Assembly (NCBI RefSeq): GCF_023028345.1
Contig: NZ_CP095487.1
Coordinates: forward strand, 2,728,001-2,792,000
Length of the DNA: 64,000 nucleotides
Direction: 5' to 3'
DNA from: Halorientalis marina
GTDB lineage: Archaea > Halobacteriota > Halobacteria > Halobacteriales > Haloarculaceae
The notes under the pieces are model-generated. The model had not been told where the DNA came from. It did no database searches and saw only the letters and a list, made by a program, of their open reading frames with translations. A program made the position numbers and the translations under genes. Positions 52,757-60,500 of this stretch are shown here, one piece after another. Positions within the stretch are counted from its first letter, which is position 1; each line of letters begins with the position of its first letter.

Positions 52757-54097
52757 ATGAGCGTCGTTCCCGGCAACATCGACACGGGCAGCCAGCCGCC
52801 GATGGCGATCCCGCTCCGGCACTTCCTGGTCGGCCTCGGGCTGTTGGCAGTCGGTGGCGTCGTCGGTCTGGGGGCGCTGACGGGGTGGCTCCCCGGCCGC
52901 GTCGCGGGCGTCCACCTCCTGCTCGCCGGGTGGGTCTGTGTCACCATCATGGGCGCGATGACGCAGTTCGTCCCCGTCTGGTCGGGCGTCGCGCTGTACT
53001 CCCGGCGGCTGGCGCGCTGGCAACTGCGGCTGGTCGTCGTCGGCCTCCTCGGGTTCGTCGGGGCGTGGCTGGCCGGCACGCTCGCCGCTCTGCCGGTCGC
53101 CGGCGCGGTCATGCTCGCCGGGTTCTGGACCTTCGCGTACAACCTCGGCCGGACGCTGGCGAGCGCGCGCCCCTGGGACGTGACCGAACGCCACTTCGCG
53201 TACGCGCTCGCCTTCCTCGTCGGCGTGACAGTGCTCGGCCTCTCGCTGGCGGTCGATTTCGTCCAGCCAGTGTACGCCGACCTCGGGCTGGCTCGTCCGC
53301 GCGTCGTGACAGGCCACGCGACGCTCGCGGTCTTCGGCGTCGTTCTGACGACCATCATCGGCGCGATCTACCAGCTCGTGACGATGTTCACCCAGACCGA
53401 GTTCGACCGCCTCGACGACGCCCTCCGGACGGTCGAGCGGGTCTGGTACCCCGTGGGCACCCTCGTTCTCGCGGCGGGCCGGGTCGTGGGCTCGGCACCC
53501 GTCGTCCGCGCCGGCGCCGTCGCCGTCTGTCTGTCGCTGGCCGCCGTCGCCGGCGTCGTCGGCCGTCAGTTGCTCGCCACCCGCGTCGAGTGGTCGCCGA
53601 TGCTCTCGCGGTACACCGTCGCCGTCGTCGCCCTGCTCGCGTGGGCGGCCTGGACGCTCCCGGCGTGGCTACTCGACCCGCTCGCGCTCGACGCCACCTT
53701 CGGGGCGGGGAGCGGCGCGTTCCTGCTGGCCGCCGGCGTCGGCTTCGTCGTCCTCGGCACGCTGTACCACATCGTCCCGTTCATCATCTGGGAGCGACGG
53801 TACAGCGACCTCCTGGGCTACGAGGACGTGCCGATGATCGACGACCTCTACGACGACCGCCTCGCCGCGGCGGACTTCGCCTGTCTCGTCGCCGGCGCCC
53901 TGCTGCTCATTGCCGGCGGCCTCGGACCGCTCCCGGGCCGGCTCGCCTCCGTCGGCGGGAGCCTCCTCCTCGTGGGCGTCTCGGTAGCTATCACCAACCT
54001 CGCGCTCACGATTCGTCGGCACGCGCCGCAGTCCCTGCTGGGAATCGCGACGGGACGAGAAGGAGCCGTTACGGTACCGGACGAGAGCGAGTCCTAG
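52757..54097 (+). CDS. Multi-spanning membrane protein, heme-copper-oxidase/NnrS-like
   Basis: 446 residues from ATG 52757; the frame extends to 52709 but that would run over site S7. About 12 hydrophobic helices with histidines at conserved-looking spots (IPLRHFLVGLG, VHLLLAGWVCVTIMGAMTQFVPVWSG, GHATLAVFGVVLTTIIGAIYQLVTMFT, LGTLYHIVPFIIWERR). It resembles oxidase-subunit-I/NnrS proteins tied to NO or copper handling. Its C-terminal end overlaps the CGCGG gene on the other strand by 4 nt. Confidence 0.65.
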   Translation: MSVVPGNIDTGSQPPMAIPLRHFLVGLGLLAVGGVVGLGALTGWLPGRVAGVHLLLAGWVCVTIMGAMTQFVPVWSGVALYSRRLARWQLRLVVVGLLGFVGAWLAGTLAALPVAGAVMLAGFWTFAYNLGRTLASARPWDVTERHFAYALAFLVGVTVLGLSLAVDFVQPVYADLGLARPRVVTGHATLAVFGVVLTTIIGAIYQLVTMFTQTEFDRLDDALRTVERVWYPVGTLVLAAGRVVGSAPVVRAGAVAVCLSLAAVAGVVGRQLLATRVEWSPMLSRYTVAVVALLAWAAWTLPAWLLDPLALDATFGAGSGAFLLAAGVGFVVLGTLYHIVPFIIWERRYSDLLGYEDVPMIDDLYDDRLAAADFACLVAGALLLIAGGLGPLPGRLASVGGSLLLVGVSVAITNLALTIRRHAPQSLLGIATGREGAVTVPDESES

Positions 54098-54390
54098 ACG
54101 TGGACGCGCGTGACGTGCCCGCCACAGCCGCACTGCTCGACGTACTCGTACTCAACGTCGTCGAAGGCATCCGCCAGCGTCTCGTAGAGGTACTCCTCCG
54201 GGTGGCCGTGGTCGCCGTGGGTCACGAGGTTGACGTGGTTGCCGGGCGCGGTGTGTTCGACCGCCTCGATTGCCTGCTCGCGGACCAGTGCGCGGTCATC
54301 GCCGTGGTGCGGTTTCTCCAGGTTCGCGGACCAGGAGTTGTCGTGGACCGATTCCGTGATCGGTTCGACCTCGTCGTGTGAGACTGTCAT
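54094..54390 (-). CDS. CGCGG-family putative radical-SAM-modified peptide (RiPP precursor)
   Basis: 98 residues from ATG 54390, set by site S8 38 nt upstream. N-terminal acidic leader-like part, a His-rich middle (NHVNLVTHGDHGHPEEY) and a C-terminal CGCGG motif (C87-G-C89-G-G91) in EQCGCGGHVTRVHV. The motif is the hallmark, as I recall it, of CGCGG family peptides paired with radical SAM enzymes in haloarchaea. The CGCGG plus histidines could bind copper or iron after modification. The enzyme is 2 kb away under the same palindrome. Longer frames to 54489 cross site S8 and are rejected. Confidence 0.75.
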   Translation of the reverse strand: MTVSHDEVEPITESVHDNSWSANLEKPHHGDDRALVREQAIEAVEHTAPGNHVNLVTHGDHGHPEEYLYETLADAFDDVEYEYVEQCGCGGHVTRVHV

Positions 54391-54428
54391 GTGCACGACT
54401 ACGCCGAGCACCACCGAAAGCCCCGTCG

Positions 54429-54440
54429 CGAACATATTCG
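54429..54440. promoter_or_regulatory. CGAAC-NN-GTTCG site S8 (shared divergent)
   Basis: CGAACATATTCG, one mismatch, the same as S4. It lies exactly 38 nt before both the CGCGG ATG (54390) and the MoaD-like ATG (54479), a symmetric divergent promoter. Confidence 0.8.
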
Positions 54441-54478
54441 GGACTTCGTTTTCGGTGTGGGAACGACTATCGGTTGGC

Positions 54479-54898
54479 ATGGAGACCACAGAACGGAGCA
54501 GCCCCGACGCGGAGGCAGCACCGGCGACGGCGGCAGAGACGACGGTGACGGTGAAGTGTACCGGGCACGTGCGGACGGAAATCGGCGATCACCGTTTCGA
54601 GTACACCTTCGAGGGCGACACCCTGCGGGAGTTCCTCGACGCGTTCTTCGCGGAGTACGACGTGGCGGACATGCTCATCGCGGAGACGGAGGCCGAGGCG
54701 ACGACCCGGGGCTGGGCGCCGGTCGACGAGGACGACCTCCCCGGAACCTGGTCGAAGAACCCCGAGGGCGAACAGACGCGAGCGTACGCCCGAGTGTGTG
54801 TGAACGGCCGTTTCAACGAGAACCTCGACGGCCTCGACACCGAGCTCTCCGAGGGCGACCGCGTCGCGCTCATCTACCCCTTCATGTTCTGTCTGTGA
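54479..54898 (+). CDS. MoaD/ThiS-like beta-grasp protein without terminal GG
   Basis: 139 residues from ATG 54479. The fold is inferred from VTVKCTGHVRTEIGDHRFEYTFEGDTLREFLDAFFAEYDV and the closing GDRVALIYPFMFCL, which looks like MoaD/ThiS (where the sequence is GDEVALIPPVAGG). The normal C-terminal Gly-Gly that becomes a thiocarboxylate is replaced by FMFCL, so sulfur-carrier activity of the classical type is unlikely. Two in-island clues, the symmetrical promoter S8 and nirK downstream, suggest a role in nitrite reduction. C-terminal Cys may matter. Confidence 0.6.
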   Translation: METTERSSPDAEAAPATAAETTVTVKCTGHVRTEIGDHRFEYTFEGDTLREFLDAFFAEYDVADMLIAETEAEATTRGWAPVDEDDLPGTWSKNPEGEQTRAYARVCVNGRFNENLDGLDTELSEGDRVALIYPFMFCL

Positions 54899-54954
54899 GC
54901 GGGCTACCGACCCCGTGGACGCCACGGCGAACCGGTACGCTGGTATAAAGTATC

Positions 54955-54966
54955 CGAACCAATTCG
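54955..54966. promoter_or_regulatory. CGAAC-NN-GTTCG-like site S9 (distal, nirK)
   Basis: CGAACCAATTCG, one mismatch, 112 nt upstream of the nirK ATG. Unlike S1-S8 it is distal, preceded by TATAAAGTAT (about 54943-54952). Confidence 0.55.
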
Positions 54967-54991
54967 GGAAATCGCGATTCGGTTCTAACCC

Positions 54992-55038
54992 TCTGAGAAC
55001 GCTTCTTAGGGTCTGAGAACGGACTTCTCGGTTTATCC
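54992..55038 (+). promoter_or_regulatory. nirK promoter: 20-bp tandem operator repeats and TATA
   Basis: Two 20-bp tandem copies begin with TCTGAGAACG (54992-55001 and 55012-55021), two helical turns apart. The TATA-like GTTTATCC lies at 55031-55038, followed by a Shine-Dalgarno GAGGTGA about 8 nt before the ATG at 55079. nirK therefore has a leader and a different operator pattern from the rest of the island. Confidence 0.55.
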
Positions 55039-55078
55039 CTGTCCGGCCGGAACGTGTAGGTGTAAGAGGTGACCCACG

Positions 55079-56224
55079 ATGTTCAAAACGCAGCGACGGC
55101 GGGTGCTTCAGGCGCTTGGGCTCGGCGGTGCCGTGACAATCGCGGGCTGTTCGGGTTCGTCACCGCCGACGGCCGAGGACGTGGAGACGGCCACGTCGAC
55201 GGACGCGGCGGCGACGACGACCCAGACCAGTGAGCCAGCACAGTCGACCGACGCGGAGACGGTGGCGGCCGATCCGACCGAGCTGCCGGACCCCATCGGC
55301 CGGGACCAGCCGACCGAGATAGACGTGACCCTGGAGGCAAAGGAGGTCACCGCGGAGGTCGAACCCGGCGTCACGTTCGACTACATGACCTTCGACGGGG
55401 AGATCCCCGGCCCGATGGTCCGGGCACGGGTCGGTGACACGATCAACTTCACGATGGAGAACCTCCCGGACAACATGCGCCCGCACAACGTGGACTTCCA
55501 CGCCATCTACGGGACGGGCGGGGGCTCCGTCGCGACCACGGCCGCGCCGGGCGATGGGAACTCCATGTCCTTCAGTCCGCAGTACCCCGGGGCGTTCATC
55601 TACCACTGCGCCGTGCCGAACCTCGACATGCACATCAGCGCGGGTATGTTCGGGATGATCGTGGTCGAACCCGAGGGCGGCCTGCCGGAGGTCGATCAGG
55701 AGCTGTACTTCGGCCAGCACGAGCTGTACACGGACGCCGACACGGGCGCGGAGGGTCACCACGCCTTCGACATGGACGCCATGGCGAACGAGAACCCGAC
55801 CTACGTCCTCCTCAACGGGGAGAAGTACGCCTACGCGGCTGCCAACCAGGGCCCGGTCAACGTCGACCAGGGCGACCGCGTCAGGGTGTTCATGGTCACG
55901 GGCGGCCCCAACTACTCCAGTAACTTCCACCCCATCGGGAACGTCTGGAGCCGGGCCTACCGCGACGGCGGCCTCCCCGAGGACGGCGACTTCGAGGCCT
56001 ACGCCGACAAGAACGTCCAGACGATGAAGGTGCCGCCGGGGAGCTGTATGATCGGCGAGATGGAGACGCCGGTCCCCGAGCGCATCAAGATGGTCGACCA
56101 CGCCCTCAGCCGGGTCGCCCGCAAGGGCCTCCTCGCCGAGGTCGACGTCAACGGGACCGAAGACGAGTCCATCTACGACCCCGACGCGAACGGCTCCAGC
56201 CACGAGGGACCGAAATACGAGTGA
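55079..56224 (+). CDS. nirK: Copper-containing nitrite reductase
   Basis: 381 residues. Tat lipoprotein signal RRRVLQALG...IAGC with a Thr/Ala-rich linker. All copper ligands are visible: type 1 H136, C177, H185, M190 (HNVDFHA, YHCAVPNLDMHISAGM) and type 2 H141, H176 and H284 (NFHPIGN); the catalytic Asp is D139. It reduces nitrite to nitric oxide on the outer face of the membrane. Electrons probably come from halocyanin in this island. Regulated by the tandem operator and possibly site S9. Confidence 0.97.
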   Translation: MFKTQRRRVLQALGLGGAVTIAGCSGSSPPTAEDVETATSTDAAATTTQTSEPAQSTDAETVAADPTELPDPIGRDQPTEIDVTLEAKEVTAEVEPGVTFDYMTFDGEIPGPMVRARVGDTINFTMENLPDNMRPHNVDFHAIYGTGGGSVATTAAPGDGNSMSFSPQYPGAFIYHCAVPNLDMHISAGMFGMIVVEPEGGLPEVDQELYFGQHELYTDADTGAEGHHAFDMDAMANENPTYVLLNGEKYAYAAANQGPVNVDQGDRVRVFMVTGGPNYSSNFHPIGNVWSRAYRDGGLPEDGDFEAYADKNVQTMKVPPGSCMIGEMETPVPERIKMVDHALSRVARKGLLAEVDVNGTEDESIYDPDANGSSHEGPKYE

Positions 56225-56284
56225 TCGGTCGGCGTCCCCCTGTCCACCGCTTTTAGCGTGCGGGTCGAAACCCGCGTAACGTGA

Positions 56285-56310
56285 CAGTCGAGTCGTAATT
56301 CGACTGTTCG
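56285..56310. promoter_or_regulatory. Inverted repeat upstream of the MFS gene
   Basis: CAGTCGA/TCGACTG arms (56285-56291, 56300-56306) around an 8-nt loop, overlapping a half site TGTTCG (56305-56310) that ends 40 nt before the ATG at 56351. A possible degenerate member of the island's operator family. Confidence 0.35.
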
Positions 56311-56350
56311 GGACCGTCAGGCCTATCTTCGCGATGGTCCATCTCCGCCC

Positions 56351-57523
56351 ATGTCGACACGGTCGGACCCGGCGGCGCACCCGTGGCTCGTCCTCACGGG
56401 CTGTTTCCTCGTCGCGACCGGCTTCAACGCCTACCTGTTCGCCCCGGCGAGCATCATGCCGCCGTTCACCGCGGCGTTCGGCATCGACAAGGCCGCCGCC
56501 GGACTGGCGATCAGCGTCGTCTTCCTCGGCTGGGCGGTCTGTCAGGTTCCCAGCGGCTTCCTGATGGACCGGTACGACAATCGCCGGCTCGTCTGGGCCG
56601 GCGTGGTCGTCTTCCTCGGTGCCGCAGCGGCGGGCCCGTTCGCACCGACCTACCCGACCTTCCTGGCGACGCGGTTCGTCGGCGGTGCGACCGCGGTGTT
56701 CCTCTGGACGGCCAACGCCAACATCGTCGGCCAGTCGTTCCCGCTCGATCGACGGGCGCTCGGGACGAGCCTGTTCGTCACGAGCGCGCCCGCCGGCGTG
56801 ACGGTCGCGCAGGCCGTCGGCCCGCCGCTCGAAGCGGTCGTCGGCTGGGAGGGCGTCGTCGCCGCCTACGCCGCCATCACCGTCGTCGGACTCCCGCTGT
56901 TTGCCTGGGCGCTGGACGAACCGATCCGGAACGAGACGTCGCTCTCGCTGTCGCAGTTCGGCACCGCGCTCGGCGACCGGCGCGTGCTCGCCATCGCGCT
57001 GAGCAGTTTCTGTGCCTACTCCCTGTTCGTGTTCTTCAACTCCTGGATGCCGACCTACGCGACCGAGGTGATCGGCGTCGACATCGGCACGGCGGGGACG
57101 CTCGCGGCCCTGCTCCCCGCGATGGGGCTGGCGGCGCGGCCGGGCGGCGGCTGGCTCTCGGACCGCATCGGCGGTCGCCGCCGCCCGGTGATCGTCGCGG
57201 CGTTCCTGCTCGTCCTTCCGGCACTGCTCGTCGCCGTACTCGCGACCTCGGTCGTCGGGTTCGCGGCGGCGCTCCTGCTGGCCGGCGTCGGCTCACAGCT
57301 CGGGACCGGCGTCTTCTACGTCTACGTCGAGGAGGTGTCACCACCGGAGTCGGGCGGGACGAGCCTCGCGGTCCTGATGACGCTCTCGATCGCGGGGTCG
57401 CTTTTCGCGCCGGTGGCCGCCGGCTGGCTCGTCGACGCGGTCTCCTGGACCGCTGCGTTCGTCTTCGCCGGGGCGCTCGCGGTCGCCGGGATCGTCGCAA
57501 TCGCCCGCCTCCCGGAGGCGTGA
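56351..57523 (+). CDS. MFS transporter downstream of nirK
   Basis: 390 residues, 12 membrane helices. MFS motifs GFLMDRYDNRRLVW and GGWLSDRIGGRRRPV. The nirK neighbourhood suggests nitrite or nitrate transport (NarK-like), but the NarK nitrate-signature helix with G-rich NNP motif is not obvious, so a different anion is possible. Promoter has the inverted repeat at 56285 and a half site. Confidence 0.8.
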   Translation: MSTRSDPAAHPWLVLTGCFLVATGFNAYLFAPASIMPPFTAAFGIDKAAAGLAISVVFLGWAVCQVPSGFLMDRYDNRRLVWAGVVVFLGAAAAGPFAPTYPTFLATRFVGGATAVFLWTANANIVGQSFPLDRRALGTSLFVTSAPAGVTVAQAVGPPLEAVVGWEGVVAAYAAITVVGLPLFAWALDEPIRNETSLSLSQFGTALGDRRVLAIALSSFCAYSLFVFFNSWMPTYATEVIGVDIGTAGTLAALLPAMGLAARPGGGWLSDRIGGRRRPVIVAAFLLVLPALLVAVLATSVVGFAAALLLAGVGSQLGTGVFYVYVEEVSPPESGGTSLAVLMTLSIAGSLFAPVAAGWLVDAVSWTAAFVFAGALAVAGIVAIARLPEA

Positions 57524-57570
57524 GCGGAGTCCCCGTCGACGGGCCGCAGGGCACTCCGACGCGGGGCCGC

Positions 57571-57987
57571 TCATGCGCTCGTCTCCCGTTCGAGGTAGTC
57601 GAACTGCGCCTCGAGTTCGCGTGTCCGCTGGCGTTTGATGACCGTCGCGTCCAGCACGCCGCCGACGAGACCCACGTCCAGTTCGAAGTCCGTGCGCGCG
57701 GTGACCGTCGTCCCCGCCTCCGTCGCCTCGATCTCGTAGCCGGTCCACATCTCCTCGAAGATGCCGTCGACCTGTTCGTAGGCCAGCACGGTGTCGGACT
57801 CGTCCACGATTCGGAGGTCGAGTTCGATCCGCGCGATGGCGAACCCGTTCTCGATGGTCAGCCGGTCACCGTCGAGGGTCACCGCGTCGAACTTCGCCGC
57901 GCGCATGAACGGCTCGGCGTCCTCGATGAGTGGCCGAACCTCGTCGGGTGGTGCGTCGATGGTCCGGGAGAGCGAAATCGATTCCAT
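57571..57987 (-). CDS. SRPBCC (CoxG/polyketide-cyclase-like) protein
   Basis: 138 residues from ATG 57987. START/SRPBCC pattern: ISLSRTIDAPPDEVRPLIEDAEPFMRAAKFDAVTLDGDRLTI, then GTTVTARTDFELDVGLVGGVLDATVIKRQRTREL. Binds small hydrophobic ligands in a helix-grip fold. Ligand unknown; no partner next to it. Confidence 0.85.
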   Translation of the reverse strand: MESISLSRTIDAPPDEVRPLIEDAEPFMRAAKFDAVTLDGDRLTIENGFAIARIELDLRIVDESDTVLAYEQVDGIFEEMWTGYEIEATEAGTTVTARTDFELDVGLVGGVLDATVIKRQRTRELEAQFDYLERETSA

Positions 57988-58121
57988 ACAGGGTGTTGGC
58001 TTCCGGCCCGTTTATACGTCGGCCCTCGTTCCGACCGGCCAGGAACGGCCGGGTGGACCGACCGTCGTTCGACCGCAGCACGAACGCGCGGACGCTCCTG
58101 CACCCACGGCTCCGTGGGCAC

Positions 58122-58991
58122 CTACGCCGATTCCGTGATCGTGAGGACGGGAACCGGTGCGGAGCGGACCGTCTTCTCCGCGACGCTCCCCAGCAGGATG
58201 CGGTCGGTACCACGCCGTCCAGTCGTCCCCATCCCGACGGCGTGGACGTCGTTCGATTCGATGCAGTCGAGGATCGCCTCGACGGGCGCCCCGTGTTCGA
58301 CGTGACTGACGACCTTCTCGATCCCGCGTTCCTCGGCCGCCGAGGCGACGGTCTCGACGGCGTCGGTGGCGGCCCGTTCGTTCTCCTTGCCGGCTTTCGT
58401 CGACCGAACGTCGGGCCCGAGTGCGGAGTCGTCGACGACGGAGATGGCGTGAACGGTCGCGCCGAGCGTCGCCGCCAGCGAGAGCGTCCGCTCTGCGGCG
58501 TGGGTCGCGGCGGCGCTCCCGTCGGTCGGGACGAGGATCCGCTCGTAGGGGAACACGAGCGTCTCGTCGGGTCGCATCCGGACGGTGAGCACGGGGACCG
58601 GGGAGAGGCGGACGACCTTCTCGGACACGCTCCCCATGAGGTATCGGGAGATTCCCTCGCGGCCGTGGGTCGGCATCACGATCAGGTCCTGCTCGTACTG
58701 CTCGGCGTACTCGACGATCGTCGGGGCCGGATTGCCCTGGACCACGTCGGTCTCGTGGGAGACCCCGAGCGTGTCGAGCGTCTTCGCGGCCTCGTCGACG
58801 ATGTCCTCGCCCTCCCGTTCGAGCACGTCGACGGCGTGTCCCTCGACGACGGTGACGCTGTCACGCGTCGTGTCGGCGACGTACAGCACGCGGATGGTCG
58901 CGTCGGCCCAGTGAGCGATCTCGCTGGCGTGATGGAGCACCTCGGACGCGCCCTCGCTCCCGTCGTAGGGCAGGAGGATGGTCTCGTACAT
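58122..58991 (-). CDS. Tandem universal stress protein (UspA)
   Basis: 289 residues from ATG 58991 (MYETILLPYDGS). Two Usp domains in tandem: first MYETILLPYDGSEGASEVLHHASEIA with GREGISRYLMGSVSEKVVRLSPVPVLTV; second YERILVPTDGSAAATHAAERTLSLA with TTGRRGTDRILLGSVAEKTVRSAPVPVLTI. The G-x2-G-x9-G(S) ATP-binding pattern is present in both. A stress-response nucleotide-binding protein, cytoplasmic. Confidence 0.93.
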   Translation of the reverse strand: MYETILLPYDGSEGASEVLHHASEIAHWADATIRVLYVADTTRDSVTVVEGHAVDVLEREGEDIVDEAAKTLDTLGVSHETDVVQGNPAPTIVEYAEQYEQDLIVMPTHGREGISRYLMGSVSEKVVRLSPVPVLTVRMRPDETLVFPYERILVPTDGSAAATHAAERTLSLAATLGATVHAISVVDDSALGPDVRSTKAGKENERAATDAVETVASAAEERGIEKVVSHVEHGAPVEAILDCIESNDVHAVGMGTTGRRGTDRILLGSVAEKTVRSAPVPVLTITESA

Positions 58992-59037
58992 ACGAGTCGG
59001 TACGGTCACCGTCGACTAATAGGTACGAGTCGTCGTC

Positions 59038-60420
59038 TCACTCCGGGTCGTCTCCGGCGGTCGCTGACTCCGCGTCGGCCGGGTCGTCGCGGTCGACGAC
59101 CACCCTGACTTTCTGGATGCGGGTGTCCTCGACCCGTTCGGCCCGCAGGGCCACGTTCTCGTACTCGAACGCCTCGCCCTGCTCGACGAGGCGGCCCGCG
59201 CGGTTGAAGACGAAGCCCGCGATGGTCTCGAACTCCTCGCCTTCCGGCAGGACGATGTCGAGCGCCTCGTTGACCTCGTGGATGTTGACCGAGCCGTCCA
59301 CGAGTGCGGTGGTTTCGTCGACGAACTCGATCGGGTGTTCCTCGCCGCCCACCAGTATCTCGCCGACGATCTCCTCGAGCACGTCCTCCATCGTGACCAG
59401 CCCCTCGGTGGTGCCGAACTCGTCGATGACGACGACCATGTGCAGCCTGTTTTCCCGCATCTCCGAGAGGAGGTCGTCGACGTTCTTGGACTCGGGGATG
59501 TGCAGTGTCGGGGTGATCACGTCCGCCACGTCGAGGTCGGCGAACTCGCCGTAGTCGGATTCCCGCAGTTCGCGGATGTCGAACACGCCGGTCACGTTGT
59601 CCAGGGACCCCTCGTAGGCCGGCAGTCGGGCGTGGCCCGACTGGATACACTGCTTGATCGCCTCCTCGACGGTCGCGTCCACGGGGACGGCCACCACGTC
59701 GAGGCGCGGGGTCATCACCTCCTTTACCGTCGCGTCCGTGAACCGCAGGGTCCGCTGGAGCATCTCGCGTTCGTCCTCGTCGAGGATACCCTCGCGCTCG
59801 CCCGTTTCGATCATGTTCCGAATCTCGTCACGGGTGACGTACGTCGACTCGATCGAGGGGCTGCCACCGGTGAGTCTGTTTACGACGCTCGTCAGGTAGT
59901 AAAACAGGGTGATGAGCGGCCAGAGCACCTTCTCGACGACTTTCAGCCCGCGGGCGACCCGCCGTGCGTGCAGTTCGGTGTTCTCGACGGCGTAGGACTT
60001 CGGCGCGCTCTCGCCGAATATCAGCACCATCGACGTGATACCGAGCGACGAGACGACGACCGCCGTGCCGGCGTCGAAGTAGAAGCCGACGATGGTCGTC
60101 GAGACGGATGACATCGTGATGTTGACCATGTTGTTCCCGACGAGGATCGTCACGAGCAGGCGGTGAGGGTCGTCCTTCAGGGACTTGACCGCCCGCGCAC
60201 CGCGCAGGCCCTGCTCGACCATCGCGTCCACCTGGTGGGCCGGCAGGGAGAACAGCGCGATCTCCGACGAGGAAAAGAAGCCCGACCCCACGAGGAGCAG
60301 CAGGATCATGCCGATACCGATCACGGTGACTTCCGTCCGCCCCAGTTCGATACCGACGACCGGAATGGTCGACAGGACGGCGCCGATCCCGGGGACCGCT
60401 GTGGGCACAGCTGACATCAT
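59038..60420 (-). CDS. CNNM/CorC-type membrane protein with CBS pair
   Basis: 460 residues from ATG 60420. A DUF21/CNNM transmembrane domain (about residues 20-180, four helices, GSGFFSSSEIALFSLP), then two CBS domains (EVMTPRLDVVAVPVDATVEEAIKQC, ITPTLHIPESKNVDDLLSEM... VDEFGTTEGLVTMEDVLEEIVGEI) and a CorC/HlyC C-terminal domain. Probably Mg2+/Co2+ export or homeostasis, regulated by adenine nucleotides at the CBS pair. Confidence 0.92.
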   Translation of the reverse strand: MMSAVPTAVPGIGAVLSTIPVVGIELGRTEVTVIGIGMILLLLVGSGFFSSSEIALFSLPAHQVDAMVEQGLRGARAVKSLKDDPHRLLVTILVGNNMVNITMSSVSTTIVGFYFDAGTAVVVSSLGITSMVLIFGESAPKSYAVENTELHARRVARGLKVVEKVLWPLITLFYYLTSVVNRLTGGSPSIESTYVTRDEIRNMIETGEREGILDEDEREMLQRTLRFTDATVKEVMTPRLDVVAVPVDATVEEAIKQCIQSGHARLPAYEGSLDNVTGVFDIRELRESDYGEFADLDVADVITPTLHIPESKNVDDLLSEMRENRLHMVVVIDEFGTTEGLVTMEDVLEEIVGEILVGGEEHPIEFVDETTALVDGSVNIHEVNEALDIVLPEGEEFETIAGFVFNRAGRLVEQGEAFEYENVALRAERVEDTRIQKVRVVVDRDDPADAESATAGDDPE

Positions 60421-60500
60421 CGATACGTCCTCTTGCCGGAGCGGAAAAGTAACCCTTGTGCGAGCGGGGATCGCCGTGGAAATCGCCCGTCCGCGCGAGG

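Noticed and set aside
52709..52757. Upstream GTG start of the membrane protein at 52709
   Set aside because: It would place the start inside operator S7; ATG 52757 gives the usual spacing.
54094..54390. CGCGG protein as a metallothionein
   Set aside because: Only two cysteines; the radical SAM gene and the CGCGG motif fit a modified peptide better.
54391..54489. N-terminal extension of the CGCGG protein
   Set aside because: It runs across operator S8 and into the divergent MoaD-like start; 54390 fits the 38-nt spacing.
56351..57523. Calling the MFS gene narK outright
   Set aside because: Neighbourhood supports it but the nitrate-signature helices are not recognisable by eye.
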